Below, piece by piece: positions 1-6,345 of a stretch of 16,530 nt of DNA. Position 1 is the stretch's first letter, and each line of letters begins with the position of its first letter. The translations under genes and the position numbers were made by a program. Under the pieces are notes generated by a model that saw nothing but the letters and a program-made list of their open reading frames with translations, was not told the origin of the DNA and searched no databases. This DNA is from Paludibacter sp. (GTDB taxonomy: Bacteria; Bacteroidota; Bacteroidia; Bacteroidales; Paludibacteraceae): assembly GCA_009787075.1 (NCBI GenBank), contig WRGS01000219.1, positions 1 through 16,530 of the forward strand, read 5' to 3'.

Positions 1-2
1 TA

Positions 3-15
3 AAGCGAAACGCTT
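3..15. other. Small perfect hairpin at window edge
   Basis: AAGCG and CGCTT flank an AAA loop, giving a perfect 5-bp stem with a 3-nt loop. It could be the tail of a terminator or structured 3' end of a gene lying left of the window. No T-run follows on the plus strand, so a terminator call is not supported. It sits immediately outside the MITE-like element that begins at 17. Confidence 0.3.
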
Positions 16-16
16 A

Positions 17-140
17 TGAGGCTCTCTTAAAAGTATAAAAAACTTAACCGCAAGGTAAAATGGGGTTAGGTAAAAGCGCGCAAAGTTTTGAATTTAAGGA
101 ATATATTCTTTGCGGTAAAAAGACTTTTGAGACAGCCTCA
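17..140. mobile_element. MITE-like element or IS remnant with 18-bp terminal inverted repeats
   Basis: The left end TGAGGCTCTCTTAAAAGT (17-34) matches the reverse complement of the right end (123-140) at 16 of 18 positions. Inside lies a second inverted pair, ACCGCAA (47-53) and TTGCGGT (110-116), so the 124-bp unit can fold into a long two-part hairpin. There is no transposase frame inside. The right-end form, GAGGCTGTCTCAAAAG read inward, resembles the ends of transposase-carrying insertion sequences common in Bacteroidota; that resemblance is from memory and the family is not assigned. No convincing target-site duplication is visible. The alternatives are a structured RNA or an old IS derivative reduced to its ends. 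Confidence 0.5.
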
Positions 141-163
141 ATGCTGATATTTTTTCAATGATG

Positions 164-193
164 CAATTTAATTTCCGCTATGGAATTAAATTG
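164..193. other. Strong 12-bp stem hairpin upstream of murA
   Basis: CAATTTAATTTCC (164-176) pairs with GGAATTAAATTG (182-193) around a GCTAT loop. All 12 bases of the right arm pair and the left arm has a single bulged T. The stem is too long and regular to be likely by chance even in AT-rich DNA. A T8 run occurs about 20 bases later (around 213-220), too far for a standard intrinsic terminator. It lies upstream of the predicted murA transcription start. It may be a 3'-end structure of an upstream transcript or part of the adjacent repeat region. Confidence 0.45.
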
Positions 194-252
194 GTTATTA
201 ACATTTTCATTATTTTTTTTCGTAGTACCTCAAAAAAAGATTTAACCGTTTT

Positions 253-284
253 TTTAAAAACACCAAAAATTTTCCGTATTTTTG
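253..284 (+). promoter_or_regulatory. Candidate promoter for murA (Bacteroidota type)
   Basis: TATTTTTG at 277-284 fits the Bacteroidota primary sigma -7 consensus TAnnTTTG. TTTA at 253-256, 20 bases upstream, is a 3-of-4 match to the -33 element TTTG. The implied start near 290 would give a leader of roughly 20 bases before the murA ATG at 310. The region is very AT-rich, so chance matches are possible. Confidence 0.5.
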
Positions 285-309
285 CACAATTGTTAAATAA
301 TAAATTCTT

Positions 310-1614
310 ATGTCATCATTTATTATTGAAGGCGGACACAAACTTTCGGGTGAGATAACACCTCAGGGCGCGAAAAATGAGGCGTTGCAGGTGATTTGTG
401 CAACGCTGCTGACGGCTGAAAAAGTTACAATAGCCAATGTACCTAATATTCTTGATGTTATAAATCTGATTGTTTTATTGCGCGATTTAGGTGTGGAAGT
501 TGAGCAAATTTCGCCCAATGAATACAGTTTTAAGGCAGAAAATATTAATCTCGAATATCTTAAAACCGAAAAATTTTACAAACAGACATCGGCTTTGCGC
601 GGGTCGGTAATGATTGTTGGACCGCTTTTGGCGCGTTTCGGGCAAGCGGAAATTGCCAAGCCCGGTGGCGATAAAATCGGGCGGCGGCGGCTTGACACAC
701 ATTTTGTCGGCATTGAAAAACTCGGCGCGCAATTCAATTACAACAGCGACAGAAAAGTTTTTGAAATTCAGGGAAAAAATTTGCGCGGCGCATATATTTT
801 ACTCGACGAAGCATCGGTTACAGGCACAGCCAACGTGCTTATGGCTTCGGTTTTTGCCAACGGTGCAACCACGATTTACAACGCAGCCTGCGAACCATAC
901 TTGCAGCAACTTTGCATAATGTTAAATGCAATGGGTGCGAAAATTAGCGGAATCGGCTCAAATTTGCTGACCATTGAAGGCGTCAAATCGCTGCGAGGTT
1001 GCACGCATAGGCTTTTGCCCGATATGATTGAAATAGGAAGTTTTATAGGAATGGCAGCAATGACAGGTTCGCAACTGACAGTTAAAAATGTTGCTATTAA
1101 TCAATTAGGAATTATTCCCGAAAGTTTCAAACGAATGGGAATAAATATTGTCAATAAAAATGACGATATTTTTATTCCACGTCAAAACAATTACACAATA
1201 GAATCGTTTATTGATGGCTCAATAATGACAATTGCTGATGCTCCGTGGCCGGGTCTGACGCCTGACCTTTTGAGCGTATTTCTGGTTGTTGCCACCAAAG
1301 CCACAGGAAGCGTACTGATTCATCAAAAAATGTTTGAAAGCCGACTTTTTTTCGTGGATAAACTTATTGATATGGGTGCGCAAATCATTCTTTGCGACCC
1401 TCACCGTGCCACCATAATCGGTCAGGGACGCAATCTCCATCTTCGCGCAGCAACTATGGTTTCGCCCGATATTCGCGCAGGAATTGCGCTGCTTATTGCT
1501 GCAATGAGCGCCGAAGGAACAAGCGTAATTCAAAATATTGACCAAATTGACCGAGGATACGAACGCATAGACGAACGCCTGAACGCAATCGGCGCAAAAA
1601 TAATGAGAATGTGA
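310..1614 (+). CDS. murA: UDP-N-acetylglucosamine 1-carboxyvinyltransferase (MurA), Asp-type
   Basis: Cytoplasmic enzyme of the first committed step of peptidoglycan synthesis, transferring enolpyruvate from PEP to UDP-GlcNAc. At 434 residues it is slightly longer than the usual ~420. Recognisable signatures are PQGAKNEAL (K22/N23, the substrate-binding Lys-Asn pair), GPLLARFGQ (104-112), PGGDKIGRR (118-126), WPGLTPDLL (D319, equivalent to the catalytic Asp305 of E. coli), DIRAG (R389) and the C-terminal DRGYERI. The mobile-loop Cys (C115 in E. coli) is replaced by Asp121, codon GAT at 670-672. The same exchange occurs naturally in mycobacteria and Chlamydia, keeps activity and prevents alkylation by fosfomycin. 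The ATG at 310 has no Shine-Dalgarno sequence, which is normal in this phylum. holB follows after 54 bases. Confidence 0.97.
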   Translation: MSSFIIEGGHKLSGEITPQGAKNEALQVICATLLTAEKVTIANVPNILDVINLIVLLRDLGVEVEQISPNEYSFKAENINLEYLKTEKFYKQTSALRGSVMIVGPLLARFGQAEIAKPGGDKIGRRRLDTHFVGIEKLGAQFNYNSDRKVFEIQGKNLRGAYILLDEASVTGTANVLMASVFANGATTIYNAACEPYLQQLCIMLNAMGAKISGIGSNLLTIEGVKSLRGCTHRLLPDMIEIGSFIGMAAMTGSQLTVKNVAINQLGIIPESFKRMGINIVNKNDDIFIPRQNNYTIESFIDGSIMTIADAPWPGLTPDLLSVFLVVATKATGSVLIHQKMFESRLFFVDKLIDMGAQIILCDPHRATIIGQGRNLHLRAATMVSPDIRAGIALLIAAMSAEGTSVIQNIDQIDRGYERIDERLNAIGAKIMRM

Positions 1615-1628
1615 AGTTTTTATAGTTT

Positions 1629-1651
1629 ATAATTTAAAAATTATTTTTTTT
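1629..1651 (+). terminator. Weak A/T-only terminator candidate after murA
   Basis: ATAATT and AATTAT form a short A/T-only stem about 15 bases after the murA stop and run straight into a T8 tract (1644-1651). The stem has no G-C pairs, so termination would be inefficient at best. murA and holB may still be co-transcribed. Confidence 0.25.
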
Positions 1652-1668
1652 AACAAAAGGAAAAATTA

Positions 1669-2829
1669 ATGTTATTTTCTCAAATAATCGGACATCAGCA
1701 AATTAAGCAACGTTTTATTCAAAGCGTCACAGAGCAGCGCATTGCGCACGCACAATTGATTTCGGGGCGGGAAGGAATAGGAAAATTGCATTTGGCGTTG
1801 GCTTACGCGCAATATATTTCCTGCACAAACCGCACAGAATCAGATTCTTGCGGCGTTTGTCCGTCGTGCGTGAAATATGCAAAACTCGCTCACCCCGACC
1901 TTCATTTTGCTTTCCCTTACATCAAACCTGAAGGCAGCAAAACGTGGATTTGCAATGATTTCTTGCCTAAATTCCGTGAAATGATTCTCAATAACGAATA
2001 TTTTGGATTTGACGACTGGCTGGATTTTTCCTCAGACGGCAGCAAAAAACAGGGTTATATTTTTGCCAACGAAAGCGAAGAAATTATCCGCAAACTTAAC
2101 CTGAAAAGTTATGAATCGGAATATAAAATTATGTTAATTTGGCTGCCCGAAAAAATGTACGGCGATGTTGTGGCAAATAAAATTCTTAAAATTTTGGAAG
2201 AGCCGCCCGAAAAAACTGTTTTTTTGCTTGTGAGCAATCAACCGAATTTGCTGCTTCCGACAATTATTTCGCGCACGCAGCCTGTTTATGTTCCGCCGCT
2301 TGCAGAATCGGAAATCGCCGCTGCGCTGCTGGTAAACGAAAATTTTAATTTAACAGAACAAAATGCTTTGCGTATTGCTCACATTGCCAACGGCAGCCTA
2401 CTTGATGCGTTTAAAATTGCTGCAAACGACGAAGAAAATGCTGCAAATTTTGAGCGTTTTACATCTTTGATGCGTTATGCGTGGTGCGTGGGCGCGAAAA
2501 AAAAATATTCCGCGCTAAAAGAACTGCGCGTGTGGGCTGACGAAATTTCGGCGGCAAATGTTGGGCGCGAGCAGCAGAAAAAATTCCTTAATTACGCGCT
2601 GCAAATGGTACGCGAAAATTATATTTTCAACCTTAGCCAGCCGCAAATCAACTATTTGACGGCTACAGAAGAAAATTTTGCTAAAAATTTTTCACGTTTT
2701 ATCAACGAAAAAAATGTAGAAAAAATGATGGACGAATTTTCGCTTGCCCAGCGGCAAATCAACCAAAACGCAAATGCTAAAATTGTGTTTTTCGACATCG
2801 CACTGAAAATGATAATGATGTTGAAATAA
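1669..2829 (+). CDS. holB: DNA polymerase III clamp loader, delta' subunit
   Basis: Replication clamp-loader subunit that works with DnaX and HolA to place the beta clamp on DNA. The 386-residue protein begins with the AAA+ module: a P-loop-like GREGIGK (33-39), followed by Leu instead of Ser/Thr. It then has a zinc-binding cysteine set (C52, C61, C64, C67), LEEPP at 176-180 and the sensor/arginine-finger region SRTQ at 201-204. The family motif is usually SRC; here Cys is Thr while the arginine is kept. The degenerate P-loop fits delta', which is generally not an active ATPase. A purine-rich AAAGGA about 7-8 bases before the ATG is the clearest ribosome-binding-like sequence in the window. 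The gene converges with the DUF1573 gene, leaving a 20-base gap with no clear terminator. Confidence 0.9.
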   Translation: MLFSQIIGHQQIKQRFIQSVTEQRIAHAQLISGREGIGKLHLALAYAQYISCTNRTESDSCGVCPSCVKYAKLAHPDLHFAFPYIKPEGSKTWICNDFLPKFREMILNNEYFGFDDWLDFSSDGSKKQGYIFANESEEIIRKLNLKSYESEYKIMLIWLPEKMYGDVVANKILKILEEPPEKTVFLLVSNQPNLLLPTIISRTQPVYVPPLAESEIAAALLVNENFNLTEQNALRIAHIANGSLLDAFKIAANDEENAANFERFTSLMRYAWCVGAKKKYSALKELRVWADEISAANVGREQQKKFLNYALQMVRENYIFNLSQPQINYLTATEENFAKNFSRFINEKNVEKMMDEFSLAQRQINQNANAKIVFFDIALKMIMMLK

Positions 2830-2849
2830 ATTCAAACAAGCCTCAATTT

Positions 2850-4061
2850 TTAAATTGTCCAATTTACTTTCAATTCCATTGTGGGATTATGCGGGTCATT
2901 GGTTTGCAAAATTATTTTATCGGTGTAATTCCCCTTGCTAAATTTTGTCGGATTGAGTTCAAGTTCCAAGACTCCTTTTTCCCCTGTCGCCACTTTGCCA
3001 TCGCAATATACAATATTCAAGTTGTCGCTTGCAGGAGTTATTTTGCGAATTTGCAAAGGATTTTTCCCTTCGTTTGAAAATTTGAATTTGATTTTTTGTC
3101 TTGTTCCGCTGTCAATTTTCCCCAAATCAATCAATGTTGTTTCAAAAGTTGCACGCGGAGCAACTCGTTTTTCTTCGTCAGTAAGAGAATTGAAATCTTC
3201 AAAAATATCGGCTTGAAAACATATCACAGGCGAATTTTTGGCAGTGCTGCCAACTTCGGTTACCAGAAAAAAATCTTTCTGATGCGTACCCCAAATCGGA
3301 CATTTTTTAGAATCAAAAGTTACGCTGATTTCTCCTTCTTCGCCCGCTTTCAATGTTTTTGGCGTTGCCTTGTATTCAATATATTCAAAAAGCGGCGCAA
3401 AATAAATATCACGCTTTTCGCCTGTATTATTTTTTATTTTAAAAGTGCGGGTAACTTTGTCGCCTTTACGGATTCTGTTAAAATCAATCACTCGCGTAGT
3501 CATAGCAAAACCATGTTCAAAAACCGAAAAAATCAACTGTTGGTATGTCTCTTTGACATCAATTTTGTTCGCATCTTCATGTTTGTCTGATGCCGCAGAC
3601 ATTTTAAAAGTTGTTGGATAAGAAGTTTTATGGGCTGAAATTATTGTTTTTTTTTCATCTTTTACAACAGGCTCTTTGCCTGTTTTTATAACCTCGCCTG
3701 TGAGAATCAATATAAATGAATTGCGCTTTGTTCCGTTTGTTTCGACTGTAATTTTTCGTTTAAAAACGCCCTCGCGTTGCGGCTCAAAACTGACTGTAAG
3801 AACGCCTTCTTTGCCTTTTTGATAAATTCGTTTATCCCAAATAACATCAACATCATCTTGGTCGGGCGAAACATTTTTTATCATCAAATAATCGCGTCCT
3901 ACGCTTTTAAAATCAAAATTTGCAATGGCAGTTCCGTCTTCAAGCGCAATTTTACCCAAATTGATTGTACGTTTTGTAAATGCAACAACCGATTGCGCAG
4001 AAACAATATAAATATTTAAAAATAATATATTTACAATAAAAACAAATTTAACAAACCTCAT
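2850..4061 (-). CDS. Secreted protein with three DUF1573/Ig-like (ASH-type) domains
   Basis: A 403-residue exported protein. The N-terminus has a basic MRFVK start, a hydrophobic stretch to about residue 20 and a likely signal peptidase I site after VSA (before Gln23); there is no lipobox Cys. Three repeated beta-sandwich units follow, at about 26-125, 190-275 and 300-400. Each begins with a 'F..R.I.LGKI/FNRI..G' type strand, followed by 'FKIKN/FKFSN' and a 'G.EG.L.V.F.P' strand, which is the DUF1573 pattern. The last unit ends with TNDPHNPTMEL, very typical of the family. Such domains are widespread in Bacteroidota periplasmic and surface proteins, but their role is unknown. The linker around 126-185 is Lys-rich and looks unstructured. 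It is probably transcribed alone from the promoter candidate at 4087-4117. Confidence 0.85.
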   Translation of the reverse strand: MRFVKFVFIVNILFLNIYIVSAQSVVAFTKRTINLGKIALEDGTAIANFDFKSVGRDYLMIKNVSPDQDDVDVIWDKRIYQKGKEGVLTVSFEPQREGVFKRKITVETNGTKRNSFILILTGEVIKTGKEPVVKDEKKTIISAHKTSYPTTFKMSAASDKHEDANKIDVKETYQQLIFSVFEHGFAMTTRVIDFNRIRKGDKVTRTFKIKNNTGEKRDIYFAPLFEYIEYKATPKTLKAGEEGEISVTFDSKKCPIWGTHQKDFFLVTEVGSTAKNSPVICFQADIFEDFNSLTDEEKRVAPRATFETTLIDLGKIDSGTRQKIKFKFSNEGKNPLQIRKITPASDNLNIVYCDGKVATGEKGVLELELNPTKFSKGNYTDKIILQTNDPHNPTMELKVNWTI

Positions 4062-4086
4062 TTTTTTAAAATTTTTTTATAAAAAA

Positions 4087-4117
4087 CAAATATATTAGAC
4101 TATTATTTTTAATCAAT
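4087..4117 (-). promoter_or_regulatory. Candidate promoter for the DUF1573 gene
   Basis: On the minus strand TATATTTG (4094 to 4087) matches TAnnTTTG exactly, and ATTG (4117 to 4114) lies 19 bases upstream as a 3-of-4 match to TTTG. The gap to the ATG at 4061 is about 25 bases. Confidence 0.5.
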
Positions 4118-4120
4118 TTT

Positions 4121-5092
4121 TTAAAAATTTCTTTGCGCAGCAAATTCAGCGCAGGCAATAAGAGAATTTTTCAGTTCGCCATTCTCGAAATCAGCAAGTT
4201 CTTCAATGGCTTTTTGTTTGTAAATTAGCATTTTATCTGCCGCATATTCTATTCCGCCGTTTTTACGGGTAAACTCCACGATTTTTTTTACATCATTATT
4301 ATCTAACTTATTATTCAAAATATTAACAATTTCCATTTTTGACTTTTCGTCAGAATTTTTAAGTGCAAAAATCAAGGGCAAAGTAATTTTCCTTTCTCTA
4401 ATGTCGTTGCCCGTAGGCTTGCCTATATTTTTATCTTCAGAATAATCAAAAATATCGTCCCTGATTTGAAAACTCGTACCAAGATATTCGCCGAACAAAC
4501 TCATTTTCATTGTTTTATGTTCGTCCGCGCCAACCGAAAGCGCACCCATTGTTGCGCAGGAAGCAAAAAGCAACGCAGTTTTTTTTCGGATAATATTCAA
4601 ATATTCTGTTTCGGTAATGTCGGCGTGATTTTCTTTGGAAAGTTGAAAAAGTTCGCCTTCGGAAAGGTTGATGCCGATTTGCGAAAGCAAAGTCATTATT
4701 TTCTGGTTTTTAGTCCGCGCGGCAAAAAACAATGAATTTGATAGAAAAAAATCGCCTGCAAGAACGGCTATTTTATTGCCCCACTGCGCATTAATCGATG
4801 GACGCCCACGCCGCTGCAAAGTACTGTCAACTACATCATCGTGAATCAAACTCGCTGTATGCAGCAATTCCAACGCCACAGCCACGTCCATTGTAACACT
4901 GCTACACGCACCACAACAAAGTTTTGCCGCCAAAAGAACAATAATCGGACGCAGTTTTTTACCGTCCTGCTCAAGCAAATAATCGTTAATTTGCTTTAAC
5001 AGAACATTTTCTGAACGAAAAACGTTTCTAAAATTCGCCTCGAATAATTCAAACTCTGCCTCAATCGGATATTTTATTTCGTCTAAACTCAT
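4121..5092 (-). CDS. ispB: Long-chain polyprenyl diphosphate synthase (trans type)
   Basis: Cytosolic prenyl transferase that condenses IPP onto an allylic primer to make a long all-trans chain, most likely the menaquinone side chain. The first aspartate-rich motif is DDVVD at 85-89, followed by RRGRPS; the second is DDIFD at 212-216, preceded by GTSFQIR. DGKKLRP near residue 44 is the IPP-binding segment. The residue five before the first motif is a small Ala (80), not the bulky aromatic of short-chain enzymes, which supports a long-chain product; the exact length cannot be told. The open frame runs one codon further to a TTG at 5095, but the ATG at 5092 is the more natural start, giving 323 residues. 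The symbol ispB is by family; ubiquinone versus menaquinone use is inferred. Confidence 0.9.
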   Translation of the reverse strand: MSLDEIKYPIEAEFELFEANFRNVFRSENVLLKQINDYLLEQDGKKLRPIIVLLAAKLCCGACSSVTMDVAVALELLHTASLIHDDVVDSTLQRRGRPSINAQWGNKIAVLAGDFFLSNSLFFAARTKNQKIMTLLSQIGINLSEGELFQLSKENHADITETEYLNIIRKKTALLFASCATMGALSVGADEHKTMKMSLFGEYLGTSFQIRDDIFDYSEDKNIGKPTGNDIRERKITLPLIFALKNSDEKSKMEIVNILNNKLDNNDVKKIVEFTRKNGGIEYAADKMLIYKQKAIEELADFENGELKNSLIACAEFAAQRNF

Positions 5093-5118
5093 CAAACCAA
5101 CCTTTTGAAAATAGTTTG

Positions 5119-5150
5119 CAAAAGTAAGGAATTTTTATGGTTTTAAGAAA
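5119..5150 (-). promoter_or_regulatory. Candidate promoter for the polyprenyl synthase gene
   Basis: TACTTTTG on the minus strand (5126 to 5119) fits TAnnTTTG. TTTC (5150 to 5147), 20 bases upstream, is a 3-of-4 match to the -33 TTTG. It lies 27 bases before the ATG at 5092. Confidence 0.45.
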
Positions 5151-5202
5151 AATGCGCAATAATTTTTTTTAAAACAATGAAAAAAACATCAAAAATAAAG
5201 TG

Positions 5203-5210
5203 TAATTTTG
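5203..5210 (+). promoter_or_regulatory. Candidate -7 element for the GT2 gene
   Basis: TAATTTTG matches TAnnTTTG. No recognisable -33 TTTG lies 19-21 bases upstream, so support is weaker than for the other promoters. If used, it would give a long AT-rich leader of about 120 bases before the ATG at 5338. Apart from this and the divergent promoter I see nothing else in 5093-5337. Confidence 0.3.
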
Positions 5211-5337
5211 TAGTTATAAAAAGAATTGAAATTTTTATTTAATTTGTTGGAAGAATTGCCAAATAGAAAAATTACTGATATAAATACCTATATAAACAAA
5301 GAAAGAAAATATAGAATAAAATAAAACATAAAAAATC

Positions 5338-6345
5338 ATGCAAACTCCAAAACTAATTTGCCTTACCCCTGTACGCAATGAAGCGTGGATTTTAGACGCT
5401 TTTCTGACGGCAACTTCGCTGTGGGCTGACTATATAATCATTGCTGACCAGAACTCTACCGACGGCTCGCGTGAAATTTACAAAAAATATCCGAAAGTTA
5501 CGGTAATTGCCAACAATCTGCCAAAAATGCAAATGTCCCATACGCGACGATTATTATTTGATGCTGCAAATAAAATCGAAGGCGATAAAATCATTTTTGC
5601 ATTAGACGCAGATGAATTTTTTATGGGTAATTTTTTGCAAACAGATGGTTGGGAAAAAATTATAAATTCTAAAAAAAACGATGTTTTTGAATTCAAATGG
5701 TTAAATTTATACGGTTCTTTATTTACTGCTATCCCCGAAGATGAACGCATTGCACACGGCGATTGGGTATGTAATTATGGTAAAAAAATTTCAGGCGATT
5801 ATCCCGACAATTATATTCACGAACCGCGATTAATGTATCCAAAGAATTCTAACTATATTGTAATCAGTGATTTAAAAGTAATTCATTTTGCACGGTTCAA
5901 CATTTTAAGACAACAAAATAAGGAAAAGTTTTATCAAATTTCTACTGTTTTCAACGATGAAAAAAAATCGGCAATTTCATTACATCGTATGTATTGGAAA
6001 AATGAAGAAACAACTGCAACTATTAATATAGAAAGTAATATTTATGATTTTTATAAAAATAACGGCGTTGATTTTGAAAAACTTATTTTAAAAGATAATG
6101 GTAATTATTATTTTATTGAAATTGCACAAATATTCGACAATAAAGGGATAAAATTTTTCCGCAAACTTGATATTTGGGATAAAATATGGCTTGCACAACT
6201 TTCAGAAATTGCGGGCAAAGAGATAAAAGACCCGCGAAATTTGTTTGATAAACTTGTGCATTTCTATTTGCGGCGGACGCAAAAAATCAAGAGAAATATT
6301 TTTATAAAAATTATTGATAAATTTTTGAAAAAGATTTACCGTTGA
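5338..6345 (+). CDS. Family 2 glycosyltransferase (GT-A fold)
   Basis: A 335-residue cytoplasmic glycosyltransferase without membrane segments. The N-terminal GT-A domain shows LTPVRNEAWIL (9-19), DQNSTDGS (37-44, the nucleotide-sugar-binding region) and ALDADEFF (88-95) with the DxD-type metal site. HEPRLMYP and VIHFARF follow in the middle. The tail (about 300-335) is strongly basic, which could favour membrane association. The pattern resembles small GT2 enzymes that modify surface glycans; donor and acceptor cannot be told. The gene stands alone on the plus strand between minus-strand ispB and ligA, and its last 10 bases, including the TGA, overlap the 3' end of ligA. The middle section is more AT-rich than the neighbouring housekeeping genes, so acquisition by transfer is possible but unproven. 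Confidence 0.85.
   Translation: MQTPKLICLTPVRNEAWILDAFLTATSLWADYIIIADQNSTDGSREIYKKYPKVTVIANNLPKMQMSHTRRLLFDAANKIEGDKIIFALDADEFFMGNFLQTDGWEKIINSKKNDVFEFKWLNLYGSLFTAIPEDERIAHGDWVCNYGKKISGDYPDNYIHEPRLMYPKNSNYIVISDLKVIHFARFNILRQQNKEKFYQISTVFNDEKKSAISLHRMYWKNEETTATINIESNIYDFYKNNGVDFEKLILKDNGNYYFIEIAQIFDNKGIKFFRKLDIWDKIWLAQLSEIAGKEIKDPRNLFDKLVHFYLRRTQKIKRNIFIKIIDKFLKKIYR

Noticed and set aside
135..143. AGCCTCAAT occurs at the right end of the MITE-like element and again at 2839-2847
   Set aside because: A 9-base match without the rest of the terminal repeat is expected by chance and is not a second copy of the element.
158..358. 66-codon plus-strand frame upstream of and overlapping murA
   Set aside because: It overlaps the well-supported murA start in another frame, runs through the hairpin at 164-193 and the promoter candidate, and has low-complexity AT-driven composition without any motif.
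2844..2857. CAATTT-TT-AAATTG palindrome spanning the DUF1573 stop, considered as a bidirectional terminator with holB
   Set aside because: Only six A/T-dominated pairs with a 2-nt loop and no following T-run; common by chance at this base composition.
3096..3590. 164-codon plus-strand frame opposite the DUF1573 gene
   Set aside because: It is antisense to a gene with clear repeated domains and a signal peptide; the translation is Phe/Lys-rich without family features, as expected for a shadow frame.
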